A stretch of 64,000 bases of DNA from CAVUCH01 sp963739995 (GCA_963739995.1 CAVUCH010000025.1:34040-98039); one strand, 5' to 3'; shown: positions 27,855 to 37,345, counted from the stretch's first letter. The notes: a model not told the origin generated them from the letters alone. A program made the numbers and translations.

Positions 27855-29844
27855 ATGTGCGGCATTGCCGGGATTGTCGCCACCGACGGGCTGCGTGAGG
27901 AGGAGCGTGCGCGGCTGCCTCGGATGCGCGACGTAATCGCACACCGCGGCCCCGACGAAGCGGGCGACTGGTTCGACGCCTTCGCCGCTCTCGGGCACCG
28001 GCGGTTGAGCATCGTCGACCTTGCGTCCGGATCCCAGCCGCTCGGCAACGAAGACGGCACAGTCCAGATTGTCTTCAACGGCGAGATCTACAACCACGCG
28101 GATCTGCGTCCCGAGCTCGAGGCGGCCGGACATCGCTATCACACGCGCTGCGATACCGAGGCGATTGTCCACGCGTACGAGGAGTGGGGGGACGACTGTG
28201 TTCACCGCTTCCGCGGCATGTTCGCGTTCGCCATCTGGGACGCCCCCCGTCGGCGGCTGCTGCTCGCGCGCGATCGAGTGGGGATCAAGCCGCTCTACTG
28301 GACCGTGCGCCACGATCGCCTGATCTTCGGCTCGGAGATCAAGGCAATCCTCGCCAGCGGTCTCGTGGAGCCCCAGGCGAACGAGAGCGGCCTGCCCGAG
28401 CTGCTCGGCACGCGTTATCTCTCCGGTGAGGAGACCCTCTTCACGGGCATCCACAAGCTGCTGCCCGGACACCTTCTCGTGTACGAGCAGGGACGTGTCA
28501 CCACGCGGCAGTACCTGGGACGTGCCGGTGGGGGCGGCCGCAGCCCCGCCGGCGCCGAACGGCCGCGAATGGGTGTCACGGTTTCGCGCGCTGCTGGAAG
28601 AGTCCGTTCGACTGCGGTTGATGTCGGATGTGCCGCTCGGCATGTTCCTCTCCGGCGGTCTCGACAGCAGCGCGATCGCGGCCCTCATGGCGCGGATGAT
28701 CGATCGCCCGCTGCAGACCTTCTCGGTCGCGTTCAAGGAGCGCGCGTTCAGCGAGCTGACGTGGTCACGGGAGGTGGCGCAGGCGGTCGGTGCGGACACC
28801 CACGAGATCGTCATCGGGGCCGACCAGTTCTTCGACGCGCTGCCCAGGCTCGTGTGGCACGAAGACGAACCCATCGCACATCCGTCGAGCGTGCCGCTCT
28901 ATTTCGTGTCGGCCCTCGCTCGCGAGCACGTCACGGTCGTGCTCACCGGCGAGGGCAGCGACGAGCTGCTGGCGGGGTACGGGAAGTACCCGCGGGCCCT
29001 GCTGAACTGGAGGGCGGGCGGGCTCTACGCGCGCCTGATGCCGGACACCGCGCGTCGCTGGTTCGCCGAGCGCGTCATTCCGGCCCTGCCCGGGCGCGCC
29101 GCACGCTACGCCCGGCGTTCGTTCCTCGGCGTCGAGCACACCGCGGAGGCCGCATTTTTCGACAACTTCGCGGCGGTGCCGCTGGCCCGCCAGCGCGAGC
29201 TGTTCGATACCCGTCTGCGCGCGAGTGCCACGCGTGAGGGGGCCTACAGCAGCTCGCGCGTGTGGCTCGATCGCCCGCGGCAGGCGCCGCTGCTCGACCG
29301 CATGCTCTACGCCGACATGAAGACGTACCTGGTCGAACTCCTGATGAAGCAGGACCAGATGAGCATGGCGGCGTCGATCGAGAGCCGGGTGCCGTTCCTC
29401 GATCACAAGCTGGTCGAGTTCGTTGCCACCATGCCGACGGAGTGGAAGCTCTCCGGCTTCACCACGAAGCGAGTCTTGCGCGAGGCGGTGAAAGACCTGC
29501 TCCCCCGATCGATCCTCCGCCGCCCCAAAATGGGGTTCCCCGTGCCGTTCGGGATCTGGGCGCGCGGACCCTGGCGAGGAGTCATCCGCGATGTGCTGCT
29601 CGATCGCCGGGCGCGCGAGCGGGGGCTGTTCGACACCGTGCAGGTCACCCGGCTCCTGGACGATCACGCGGCGGGCCGCACCGAAGGCGGCGACATCCTG
29701 TGGAGCCTCCTCAATCTCGAACTCTGGTATCGCACGTGGATTGACGGCGACGGTGTGCAGCAGCTCGCGGCGTCCTCGTCCGCCGCGGCAACACCGGCCG
29801 CGCACGAGCCCCAACCGGTCGGCAGCCTTGCAGGGACGCTCTAG
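27855..29844 (+). CDS. Asparagine synthase-like amidotransferase (third of three), one frameshift
   Basis: Begins MCGIAGIVATDG at 27855 with a complete glutaminase half (IAHRGPDEAGDW, FNGEIYNHADLR). At about 28515 the frame must shift: TTRQY is followed in the next frame by WDVPVGAAAAPP and the whole synthetase half (FLSGGLDSSAIAALM, TGEGSDELLAGYGKY, QDQMSMAASIESRVPFLD). Removing one C of a CC pair at 28514-28515 restores a product of about 662 aa. Both halves look under normal constraint, so an assembly indel is as likely as a true mutation. If real, only a free glutaminase-like fragment would be made from the first start. Confidence 0.8.
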
Positions 29845-29850
29845 GACCAT

Positions 29851-31110
29851 ATGAAGATTCTCTGGCTGAGCCCCAATCTGCTCCTGCCGCTCGACAAGGG
29901 CGGCAAGCTGCGCACCTGGCACCTCATGCGGCACCTGACCCGCCGGCACCACATCACGTTTCTCTCGTTCGCCGACCCTGACGCACCCGAGGCCGACCGC
30001 GCCGGCATGTCGGAGGTGTGCGCCGAGTTGATAACGGTTCCGCGACGCGATCCGAGGAAGGGCAGCGTCACCTTCCTGCTCGACGCAGCTTCGTACGTCG
30101 TGCGCCGGCTGCCGTACGCCGTGGGCAAGTACCGCTCTGCGGATCTGAAGGCCCGCCTCGCGAACCTGCTCGCGACCGGCGACTTCGACCTCGTGGTCTG
30201 CGATTTCCTGGCACCCGTCGCCAACGTGCCCGCACGCCTCCCCTGTCCATCCGTGCTCTTCACACACAACGTGGAGGCTGAAATCTGGCGTCGTCACGCG
30301 GAGACGGCGCGTTCGCCCCTGCGGAAGGCACTGCTGTCGGCGCAGTGGCGCCGGACGGTGCGCTTGGAGGGCGATGCGGTGCGCCGCTTCGACCTGGTGC
30401 TCGCGGTATCGGACACTGACCGCCGCACGCTCCTGCAGGCGTACGGCCCGCTGCGCCAGGCCGTGCACGTCGTGCCGACGGGCGTGGAGACGGCGTATTT
30501 CGCGCACGTCGCCGGGCCGGTGCGCCCTCGGCACATGGTGTTCACGGGATCGATGGACTGGCTCCCCAACGAGGACGGGATGCTCTATTTCGTCCGCGAT
30601 GTGCTGCCGCTCATCCGGCGGGAGGAACCGGACGCCACGCTCTCCATCGTCGGGCGCGCGCCTACGCCGCCGATCGTGAAGCTTGGCTCCGAGCACGGCG
30701 TCGAGGTGACCGGGCGGGTCGACGATGTGCGGCCGCACATGGCTGCGGGCGCCGTCTACATCGTCCCGCTCCGGATCGGCGGAGGCACGCGGCTGAAGAT
30801 CTTCGAGGCAATGGCCATGGGCAAGCCCGTCGTCTCGACCACCATCGGCGCCGAAGGGCTGCCGGTCGAACCTGGCGCGGACGTCTTCATCGCCGATTCT
30901 CCCGGGACGTTTGCGGACGCCGTCGTGCGGCTGTTCCGCAGCGAGGAGGAACGAGCCCGTATCGGCGAGGCGGGCCGCCGCGTGGCGGAGCAGCACGACT
31001 GGTCTGCCGTCTTCGGTCACCTCGAACAGGCGCTCGAAGCGGCAGCCAGGGGCTTGCGCCACCACGACATCACGCCCGTGTCAGAGCTCGAGTTTCAGAC
31101 AAGGAACTAG
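29851..31110 (+). CDS. Family 4 glycosyltransferase
   Basis: 419 aa. N-terminus MKILWLSPNLLLPLDKGGK followed by LRTWHLMRHLTRRHH resembles the EPS/exosortase-associated sugar transferases. FTHNVEAEIWRRH is a typical early motif. The C-terminal half has MVFTGSMDWLPNEDGMLYF, RVDDVRPHMAAGAVYIVPL, GGGTRLKIFEAMAMGKPVV and a final STTIGAEGLPV. It starts six bases after the third amidotransferase and ends one base before the GDP-mannose dehydrogenase start, so all belong to one transcript. Confidence 0.88.
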   Translation: MKILWLSPNLLLPLDKGGKLRTWHLMRHLTRRHHITFLSFADPDAPEADRAGMSEVCAELITVPRRDPRKGSVTFLLDAASYVVRRLPYAVGKYRSADLKARLANLLATGDFDLVVCDFLAPVANVPARLPCPSVLFTHNVEAEIWRRHAETARSPLRKALLSAQWRRTVRLEGDAVRRFDLVLAVSDTDRRTLLQAYGPLRQAVHVVPTGVETAYFAHVAGPVRPRHMVFTGSMDWLPNEDGMLYFVRDVLPLIRREEPDATLSIVGRAPTPPIVKLGSEHGVEVTGRVDDVRPHMAAGAVYIVPLRIGGGTRLKIFEAMAMGKPVVSTTIGAEGLPVEPGADVFIADSPGTFADAVVRLFRSEEERARIGEAGRRVAEQHDWSAVFGHLEQALEAAARGLRHHDITPVSELEFQTRN

Positions 31111-31111
31111 C

Positions 31112-32452
31112 ATGCGCGTTTCCGTATTTGGCCTGGGTTACGTCGGCAGCGTCTCGGCGGCGTCGTTCGCCGAAGACGGGCACGACGTAATCGGCGTGGA
31201 CGTCAACGCGGGAAAGGTCGAGAGCCTGAACAGCGGACGCAGCGCGATCGTGGAACCGGGCCTCGACGAGCTGATTCGAACGACCCGCGACACCGGGCGG
31301 CTTCGGGCCACCACCGAGACCGCGGAAGCCGTGCAGGATACTGAGCTGTCTCTGCTCTGCGTCGGCACCCCGAGCCGAAGGAACGGCAGCCTGGACCTCT
31401 CCTACCTCGAACGCGTCAGCGAGCAAATCGGTGATGCACTGCGGCAGAAGCCCTCGTACCACGTGGTCGTCGTGCGCAGCACGGTACTCCCCGGAACCAC
31501 GCACGACGTGGTGATCCCGGCGCTCGAGCGTCGCTCCGGCAAGAAGTACGGGACGGATTTCGGTGTCTCGGTCAATCCCGAATTCCTGCGCGAAGGAACA
31601 GCGCTGGCGGACTTCCGCAAACCGCCGCTGACGCTGGTCGGGCACAACTACGCCGCCGACGCGAGCGGGACAACGGCGCTGTACGACCACATCGAAGCGC
31701 CGCTCATCACCACGACCATTCGCGTGGCCGAGATGATCAAGTACACGAGCAATACGTGGCACGCGCTGAAGGTGTGCTTTGCCAACGAGGTCGGCAACCT
31801 CTGCAAGAGCCTGGACGTGGACAGCCACGAAGTCATGAGCATCTTCTGCCAGGACGACAAGCTGAACCTGTCGCCGTACTACTTGAAGCCTGGCTTCGCG
31901 TTCGGCGGATCCTGTCTGCCGAAAGACGTCCGCGCGCTGCAGTACCGCGCCAAGGAGATGGATGTCGCCATGCCGGTGATCCAGTCGATCCTCGGCAGCA
32001 ACCGCCTGCAGATCGAGCACGCCATCGACATGGTCGTGCGCAGCGGACACAAACGCGTGGGGCTGCTCGGTTTCAGCTTCAAGGCGGGCACCGACGATCT
32101 GCGGGAGAGCCCGATTGTCATACTGGCCGAAGCGCTGCTCGGCAAGGGCTACTCCCTCAAGATCTACGATCGGAACGTGTCGCTCGCGCGGCTGGTCGGG
32201 GCGAACCGCGAATACATCGAGCACCAGATCCCGCACCTGTCGTCGCTGCTCTGTGAAACGGTCGACGAGGTCATCGACGGGTCGGAGGTCATTGTGGTGG
32301 GCAACGCCGCGCCGGAGTTCGCTGACGCGGTCATACGGTGCCGCCCGGAGCAGACGGTGATCGATCTGGTGCGGCTGCCCGTGGACAGGGGCGCGGTGGC
32401 CGCGAAGTACCGAGGGGATCTGCTGGTAGCGCTCGCTGTCCGCCGGGACTGA
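31112..32452 (+). CDS. algD: GDP-mannose 6-dehydrogenase (UDP-glucose/GDP-mannose dehydrogenase family)
   Basis: 446 aa. Four-electron oxidation of GDP-mannose to GDP-mannuronate with NAD. N-terminal Rossmann loop VFGLGYVGSVSAASFAEDGH; substrate-linked TVLPGTTHDVV; central helix TSNTWHALKVCFANEVGN; the active-site Cys in FAFGGSCLPKDVRAL, the AlgD-like form (UDP-glucose enzymes usually read GPGCFGKD); C-terminal LLGFSFKAGTDDLRESP. ATG 31112 gives the canonical start. As last gene of the operon it supplies a uronic-acid donor, consistent with the uronate lyase and amidotransferases upstream. Its final codons and stop lie inside a GCCGGGACTGAAGTC repeat. GDP-mannose rather than UDP-glucose specificity is inferred from the Cys motif. 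Confidence 0.8.
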   Translation: MRVSVFGLGYVGSVSAASFAEDGHDVIGVDVNAGKVESLNSGRSAIVEPGLDELIRTTRDTGRLRATTETAEAVQDTELSLLCVGTPSRRNGSLDLSYLERVSEQIGDALRQKPSYHVVVVRSTVLPGTTHDVVIPALERRSGKKYGTDFGVSVNPEFLREGTALADFRKPPLTLVGHNYAADASGTTALYDHIEAPLITTTIRVAEMIKYTSNTWHALKVCFANEVGNLCKSLDVDSHEVMSIFCQDDKLNLSPYYLKPGFAFGGSCLPKDVRALQYRAKEMDVAMPVIQSILGSNRLQIEHAIDMVVRSGHKRVGLLGFSFKAGTDDLRESPIVILAEALLGKGYSLKIYDRNVSLARLVGANREYIEHQIPHLSSLLCETVDEVIDGSEVIVVGNAAPEFADAVIRCRPEQTVIDLVRLPVDRGAVAAKYRGDLLVALAVRRD

Positions 32453-32468
32453 AGTCCGGGCTCCACAC
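32442..32468. repeat. GCCGGGACTGAAGTC-type palindromic repeat, copy 1
   Basis: Arms GCCGGGACT / AGTCCGGGC followed by TCCACAC. The stop TGA of the GDP-mannose dehydrogenase is inside it. Related copies occur at 35928-35954 and 37183-37197. Confidence 0.6.
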
Positions 32469-32489
32469 CGGACCGACAGCACCGCATGA

Positions 32490-32544
32490 GACTGTGGGCG
32501 CCGGAATCGAATGTGGCGGCCGCAACCGAACTGTGGCGCCGGAA
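32490..32544 (-). repeat. Three tandem 19-bp units (TTCCGGCGCCACAGTTCGG type)
   Basis: On the minus strand, units at 32526-32544, 32507-32525 and 32490-32506 share TTCCGGCGCCACA or close variants. The same unit is repeated in the opposite direction at 49568-49631. Confidence 0.6.
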
Positions 32545-32558
32545 CTTCAGTTCCGGCG
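32537..32558. terminator. Hairpin after the exopolysaccharide operon
   Basis: CGCCGGAAC-TTCA-GTTCCGGCG, a perfect nine-base stem between convergent genes (operon end 32452, minus-strand gene end 32583). It could serve both strands; only two T residues follow. Confidence 0.45.
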
Positions 32559-32582
32559 TTCCCCGCCTGCACTCCCCCGCAC

Positions 32583-35500
32583 TCAGATCGCAGGCCGCCG
32601 CAGATCGCTGAAGGACAACACCACATCGCCGGTGTCCGCGTCGATGAACGTCATCTCGACGTCACTGCCCTTCGGGATGCGTGCGCGATATGTCAGCACA
32701 TACTGCCCATCGTCGGTGGGCAGGACCATCAACTCCGGTGTGCGGCCGGGGCCGGCGCTGCCCGTGGACAAATGGTCGAAGATGGCCGTCGCTTCCGCCC
32801 GCGTGAGCGTCGGCCCAGGGTCGAGCGCGATGTCGGTGTAGAGCGCGCCCAGAATCCCGACGGTCCTGCCGCCCTCGAGCGAGCGCGTCACATCACCACC
32901 AAACACAGGTACGCCCTTGTACAGTTGGGTGAGCCGCTGCTGCGTGCGTCCCTTGACGGCGGCATCAGGGGTAACTTCCCGCACCCGCAACTCGCCGCTC
33001 CGCAGCATGCGGGCGACCCGGGCGTCCCACTCCGCGAGGGCCGCCGCCGTGTCCGCCGTCACCGGTACGAGGCCCGGGTGCGCAGGACCGGCGTCAGGGT
33101 TGTGCCCTTCCGGACCGGTGGTCCCGCCCTCAACATCAAGGAGGCCGCTGCCGTCCCCGGCGGTTGCGGCGCCTGCCCCTGATCCCGAGATGCTCCCGCC
33201 TTCGCCGCTCCCGAAGGCGCGAAGCACTGAGTCGAGGCGCATGCGAACCATCCCAGCCGCATCGGCGGTCACTCCGTGCCAGCTCGTGACCGCGATCGCG
33301 ATACGCTGCACGCGGCCGGAGCCACCGCCCATGCGCACGGAGTACCGCGCGCCCGGTGTCAGGTTGGCGATGGTGAGGTCACCCTCGCGGCCGTCGAGGT
33401 TCACGTCGACGGCCGCACGTGTCAGGTCGCCTCCGTTGGGATCGGCACTGAAGATGACGACATCGTTGCGGGACCCCTGGCGGATGACCGCGCCCGCCGT
33501 TTGGCCGACCGCTGCGCGCGTCGGCAGTACCGTTGGAGCATTGGCCGCTTCGTCGGTGGGCACGAGCACCGTCAGAAACCGGTCCGCCTGCCGCGCACTG
33601 GCGGGCTCGACCTGCAGCCGTGTCTGGCCCCAGCCGCCCACGAGGTCGTCGTTGAACAGCCACTGCTGTTCCGGCGGGTTGAAGGGCGGCCACTCCGGAC
33701 GTCCCGACGCGCCCGTGTTTCGATCGGGGTTGACGAGATTGCGCGGGTCCTCGACGTAGTAGTCCTTGACGTGCCGATGATGGTGTTCGATGGTGAATGT
33801 CACGTGATCGGCGTTGGGCACCGGCACCCGCCTGCCGATCGACCGGACCCTGATCGGGTCCACCGCGATCGCGGTGACGAAGAGCCGGGCACGCCGCTGG
33901 CGGTTGCCTTCCCTGAAGTTCACGAGCGACTCGAAGTTGTACTGCGCGCCACCCTCGTATCGCGTCTCGCCTTCGTCCACACGCACCGCGCGGTTCCGCG
34001 ATTCGAACGGCTCGCGCGCGTGCCAGAGGACCGCTTTCTTGAAGCTCGGGTCCGTCGAGACCACGCGATCGAAGACGACGAACGCGTCGCGCTGGCCCTC
34101 GCCGCGAACGTAGACCACTTCGCGCCCCACATGGGACACCTTCGGCCGGTTGCGGGACCCATTGGGCCGGGTGGATTGGAACGCGGGGTTCTGGTAAGCG
34201 TTCGTGAGATTCGCGCGGACGTACACGCCCCAGGCGCCCTCCTCGTAGCGTTCGATCCGCCCGTGATCGTAGGCGGCGCGATTCTCCAGGTACTCGTCGA
34301 GCGTCGGCGCGGGTGTCAGCGGCGCGGCGGTGCGCTGTCCTCCGTCGTTCACCGCCAGATTGTCGGGCACTCCGCCCCAGATGTTTTCCCAGCGCTCGCT
34401 CGGATCCGTAATCGTGATGGTGTTGTGGGCCACGGTCCGGGCGTAGTAGTTGAACCAGTGCCGGGATCCGAACCCGTCGAGACTTCCGCTGTCCACGGCG
34501 AGATCCACCCCACGGAAAATCGTCAGATTTCCTGCGTCGTAGTGCTGATGCGTGTCGAGATGCGGGCCAGCGTTAAAACTCATCCAGGTAGCGGCATCCG
34601 TCCAGTCGGACCGCGCGAAGACCTGTCCGAGTGTCGGCTCCCTGTACGCGAGCGCCGACGGAGGCGTCGGCTGCACGTCGGGAGACCAGAACAGCACGTC
34701 GTACAGCGACCACTCGCGAATGTAGGGCCGGGAGGTCTCGGCGCGATTCACCGCCCAGTACGCCTCACGGGCAGCCGGCGTGTTCGGGAAGCGCTTCCCC
34801 AGGAGCAGGACGGTGCCGCGGTGGTACAGGGCCGAACCCGTAGGACCACGCCGCGCGTCTCCGAAGACAGGCGCGAGCTGGTGCACGTTGTAGCCGAACT
34901 GGTTCGTCAGGTAACCGGGCCAGCTCGCGTGGGTGGCATACCGGAGGCGTGCCGCGTAGAAGGGAGATCGCGTGTAGGCGCCCTGGACCCCGGCAGCCGT
35001 GTAGAGCGCTTCCGCGGTGAGCGTCTGCGCGAACGCGGTGAAGTTGCCGTAGAACGTGCCTTCCGCCATCCCTCCGCCGAGACCCGCATACGTGTGCGCG
35101 GCGAGGATGGCGGCATGATACGGCTCCGCGTAGGCAAGCGCCCGCTGGGCGATGCCTGACTGCGCCGGCACGTCGTACAACGTGAGGGCACCGATGACGA
35201 GGGCCGAAACCCCGCGCGCCGAATCGTTACGGAACGGGGAGGCCGTCGCGCGGCGCAGGCGGTTCGTGTCGACCCAGTGGGTGAGCTCGGTCGCGAGCCA
35301 CTGTTCGATCGCAGCTCGTTCGTCCGCTGTCCAGTACGGGTAGAGCCAGTCGTGCGCGAACGCCATCGCCTGCACCCAGCGGGCACCTTCCGTCACCAGC
35401 TCGTGGCTGTCGGGGAACTGAACGTAGGCGTGCCTGTCGAGAAACCTGCCAACGCTCCGGCGGGCGTAGTTGAGAAACGTCGGCCCGCGGCCGTCTCCGC

Positions 35501-35789
35501 GGTCGAGCAGCACGCGGGCGACCAATGCCTGGCTCTCGAGCTGCAGATCGCGCTCGTTCCACAATCGGACGCCGCGCTCGGTGACTTCGGCGGTGAGCCG
35601 ATCGAACGCCCTCTGCCGCACGCCTGTCGTGTCGTCCACGAAGCGGCCGTATTCGCCGGGCGCAAACAGCAGCCGGGGCCGCGGATTGACGTGATCGACG
35701 AGCGTGGGACCCTGCCCTTGCGGAACCCCGCCAGTTGTCAACGCCAGGACGACCGCAGCCGCGCTGACACACCACCACCTGCTTGTCAT
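32583..35789 (-). CDS. Secreted heparinase II/III-type lyase with C-terminal FTP and PepSY-like propeptide domains
   Basis: 1068 aa from ATG 35789, which starts a signal peptide (WWCVSAAAVVLALTTGGV); the longer frame from 35900 was rejected. Residues about 30-430 form the alpha-barrel (PRLLFAPGEYGRF, VQAMAFAHDWLYPYW, NQFGYNVHQLAPVF). The beta-sandwich carries LDTHQHYDAGNLTIFRG and VDSGSLDGFGSRHWF, the lyase active-site region. From about 870 there is a Gly/Ser/Ala linker, then QLYKGVPVFGGDVTRSLEGG (FTP, fungalysin/thermolysin propeptide) and YVLTYRARIPKGSDVEMTFI with DADTGDVVLSFSDLR (PepSY). In M4 proteases these precede the peptidase; here the protein ends right after them. It probably degrades an acidic polysaccharide outside the cytoplasm; the role of the tail is unknown. 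Confidence 0.8.
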   Translation of the reverse strand: MTSRWWCVSAAAVVLALTTGGVPQGQGPTLVDHVNPRPRLLFAPGEYGRFVDDTTGVRQRAFDRLTAEVTERGVRLWNERDLQLESQALVARVLLDRGDGRGPTFLNYARRSVGRFLDRHAYVQFPDSHELVTEGARWVQAMAFAHDWLYPYWTADERAAIEQWLATELTHWVDTNRLRRATASPFRNDSARGVSALVIGALTLYDVPAQSGIAQRALAYAEPYHAAILAAHTYAGLGGGMAEGTFYGNFTAFAQTLTAEALYTAAGVQGAYTRSPFYAARLRYATHASWPGYLTNQFGYNVHQLAPVFGDARRGPTGSALYHRGTVLLLGKRFPNTPAAREAYWAVNRAETSRPYIREWSLYDVLFWSPDVQPTPPSALAYREPTLGQVFARSDWTDAATWMSFNAGPHLDTHQHYDAGNLTIFRGVDLAVDSGSLDGFGSRHWFNYYARTVAHNTITITDPSERWENIWGGVPDNLAVNDGGQRTAAPLTPAPTLDEYLENRAAYDHGRIERYEEGAWGVYVRANLTNAYQNPAFQSTRPNGSRNRPKVSHVGREVVYVRGEGQRDAFVVFDRVVSTDPSFKKAVLWHAREPFESRNRAVRVDEGETRYEGGAQYNFESLVNFREGNRQRRARLFVTAIAVDPIRVRSIGRRVPVPNADHVTFTIEHHHRHVKDYYVEDPRNLVNPDRNTGASGRPEWPPFNPPEQQWLFNDDLVGGWGQTRLQVEPASARQADRFLTVLVPTDEAANAPTVLPTRAAVGQTAGAVIRQGSRNDVVIFSADPNGGDLTRAAVDVNLDGREGDLTIANLTPGARYSVRMGGGSGRVQRIAIAVTSWHGVTADAAGMVRMRLDSVLRAFGSGEGGSISGSGAGAATAGDGSGLLDVEGGTTGPEGHNPDAGPAHPGLVPVTADTAAALAEWDARVARMLRSGELRVREVTPDAAVKGRTQQRLTQLYKGVPVFGGDVTRSLEGGRTVGILGALYTDIALDPGPTLTRAEATAIFDHLSTGSAGPGRTPELMVLPTDDGQYVLTYRARIPKGSDVEMTFIDADTGDVVLSFSDLRRPAI

Positions 35790-36120
35790 ATATGTGCCCC
35801 GCTGAGATCGCACAACCCGTGCCGTCCATAGTGCGGACGAGCTGGGGAGCCTGGTGGCATGGCCATGTCCGCCGTTGCCGCCGCCGGACACCTCACGCAC
35901 TCAGTTCCTCTTGGTACCTGTCCGTGCGCCGGGAGTGAAGTCCCGGCTCCACACGTCGTGACGCGGGCGAGCCTCCTCGGAGCCTGAGACAGCCTGCGGT
36001 GACAGTGTGCACTGGTTTCGGTTCGGCGCTCAAATGCGTGCGACGAGTGTGGTCGCCAGGATCGTTCGCGGCGCGGTGCGGTCAGGCGGTGTGTCGCATG
36101 ATTGCGCGTAATATGCAGCG
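35790..36120. other. Intergenic region between divergent genes
   Basis: No gene is recognised. It contains a GCCGGGA-type repeat (35928-35954) and presumably divergent promoters for the secreted lyase (-) and DUF697 protein (+); I see no convincing -35/-10 pair. Confidence 0.5.
35928..35954. repeat. GCCGGGACTGAAGTC-type palindromic repeat, copy 2
   Basis: Arms GCCGGGA and TCCCGGC around GTGAAG, followed by TCCACAC, as in copy 1 at 32442. Confidence 0.6.
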
Positions 36121-37152
36121 ATGCTGAGCCCTCTCAAGCTCGCGAGTATCTGGCGGGTCATCGCCGACGTGAATCTCGAGGCCATCCGCCGGCATGCTAT
36201 GGCCCCCGTGGACGTCTGGATCCTGGCAGAGGAGACCGATGATGCGGCTGCGTTGGCAGCGTTGCTGAGCCCTGAGGGCCCGCATCCGGCGCTGCGAACG
36301 GTGGATGCGGGAACACTGGTGCAGCCCCTCGCCAGCGTGCCGCTCGCCGCGGTGCTCATCGCACGGTCCCCGACCCTCCCGACCGTTCTGGCCGCAGCCC
36401 GCAACGCGCTTCGGGCGGCCGGCGGACGGGTCATGACGCTCGTCGTCGGAGTCACGGGGCCACTCGCATCCGCGCGGCAGATTGGCGAGGACGTGCGCGT
36501 CGCGGTCGCCGGCTGGGATGCTGGCGCGGTGGACGCGATCGCGGGGTCGCTGTTGTCCCTCTACGATGATGATCGGCGCCTCGCGCTCGCGCGGCAGCTG
36601 ATCCCGCTGCGGCGCCCGCTGTTCGAGCGTCTCATCACCGAGACAGCGCAGGCAAACGCGAGCTTCGCCCTTACAACAGGGCTCGCGGAGGTTGTACCGG
36701 TCCTGACGGCGCCGCTCAACCTTGGCGACATCGTGATTCTCACGAAGAACCAGTTGCTGCTTGGCTATCGGATCGTGCTCGCTGCCGGGCGCGACGGTGA
36801 ACCGCGCGCGTTGATCGCCGAAATCGCAGGCGTGCTCGGCAGCGGATTTCTCTTTCGGCAGGCGGCGCGGCAGCTCGTCGGGCTCATTCCGATTGCTGGC
36901 ATCGGTCCCAAGGTGGCAATCGCGTACAGCGGCACGTGGGCAATCGGACGCGCCATCGTGCTGTGGGTCACGGAGGGCCGCGAGGTGACCGCGCGATCCG
37001 TGCAGCGCCTGACGAGCGAGGGGCTGGACCGGGGCCGTGCGCTCGCCGAGGCGATGGTGCGCGACGCGCGTCTCCGGGGGGAGCGCGCGGGATCCCGGTG
37101 GCAGCGACTTCGAAAGCATCTCCCCGAAGGATCCCGGCTCCGGCGGCAGTGA
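36121..37152 (+). CDS. DUF697 family membrane-associated protein (YcjF-like)
   Basis: 343 aa. The C-terminal two-thirds match the DUF697 pattern: FALTTGLAEVVPVLTAPLN, NLGDIVILTKNQLLLGYRIV, then a Gly-rich hydrophobic GLIPIAGIGPKVAIAYSGTW and AIGRAIVLWVTEGREVT. The N-terminal 170 residues include MTLVVGVTGPLASARQIGED and may be a degenerate GTPase-like or regulatory domain. Two hydrophobic segments at about 200-235 and 250-285 suggest membrane insertion. Function of the family is unknown; some members associate with small GTPases. It ends in a strongly basic tail. Confidence 0.65.
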   Translation: MLSPLKLASIWRVIADVNLEAIRRHAMAPVDVWILAEETDDAAALAALLSPEGPHPALRTVDAGTLVQPLASVPLAAVLIARSPTLPTVLAAARNALRAAGGRVMTLVVGVTGPLASARQIGEDVRVAVAGWDAGAVDAIAGSLLSLYDDDRRLALARQLIPLRRPLFERLITETAQANASFALTTGLAEVVPVLTAPLNLGDIVILTKNQLLLGYRIVLAAGRDGEPRALIAEIAGVLGSGFLFRQAARQLVGLIPIAGIGPKVAIAYSGTWAIGRAIVLWVTEGREVTARSVQRLTSEGLDRGRALAEAMVRDARLRGERAGSRWQRLRKHLPEGSRLRRQ

Positions 37153-37182
37153 GTCGCCGCCGGACGTGCGGTGATCGGATTC

Positions 37183-37197
37183 GCCGGGACTGAAGTC
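37183..37197. repeat. Partial GCCGGGACTGAAGTC repeat, copy 3
   Basis: The left arm and loop are identical to copy 1, then the sequence diverges. It lies 30 bp after the DUF697 stop, again at a gene end. Confidence 0.45.
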
Positions 37198-37214
37198 GAT
37201 GATCAGGCGGCAGG

Positions 37215-37234
37215 CTGCAGTCTGCAGACTGCAG
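37215..37234. repeat. Perfect 20-bp palindrome
   Basis: CTGCAGTCTG followed by its exact reverse complement, between the convergent DUF697 and membrane-protein genes. Possible bidirectional transcription end signal or protein-binding site; no T-run. Confidence 0.45.
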
Positions 37235-37345
37235 GGCCGGCAGGCCTCGGGCCAGACCAACAGCGTTCGCCTTGGGGCGGGGTCAGCGCCTCCTGCCCGA
37301 TAGCGCCGGCAGCCTGTCGCCTGTGGCCTGCAGCCTGAACGTATA

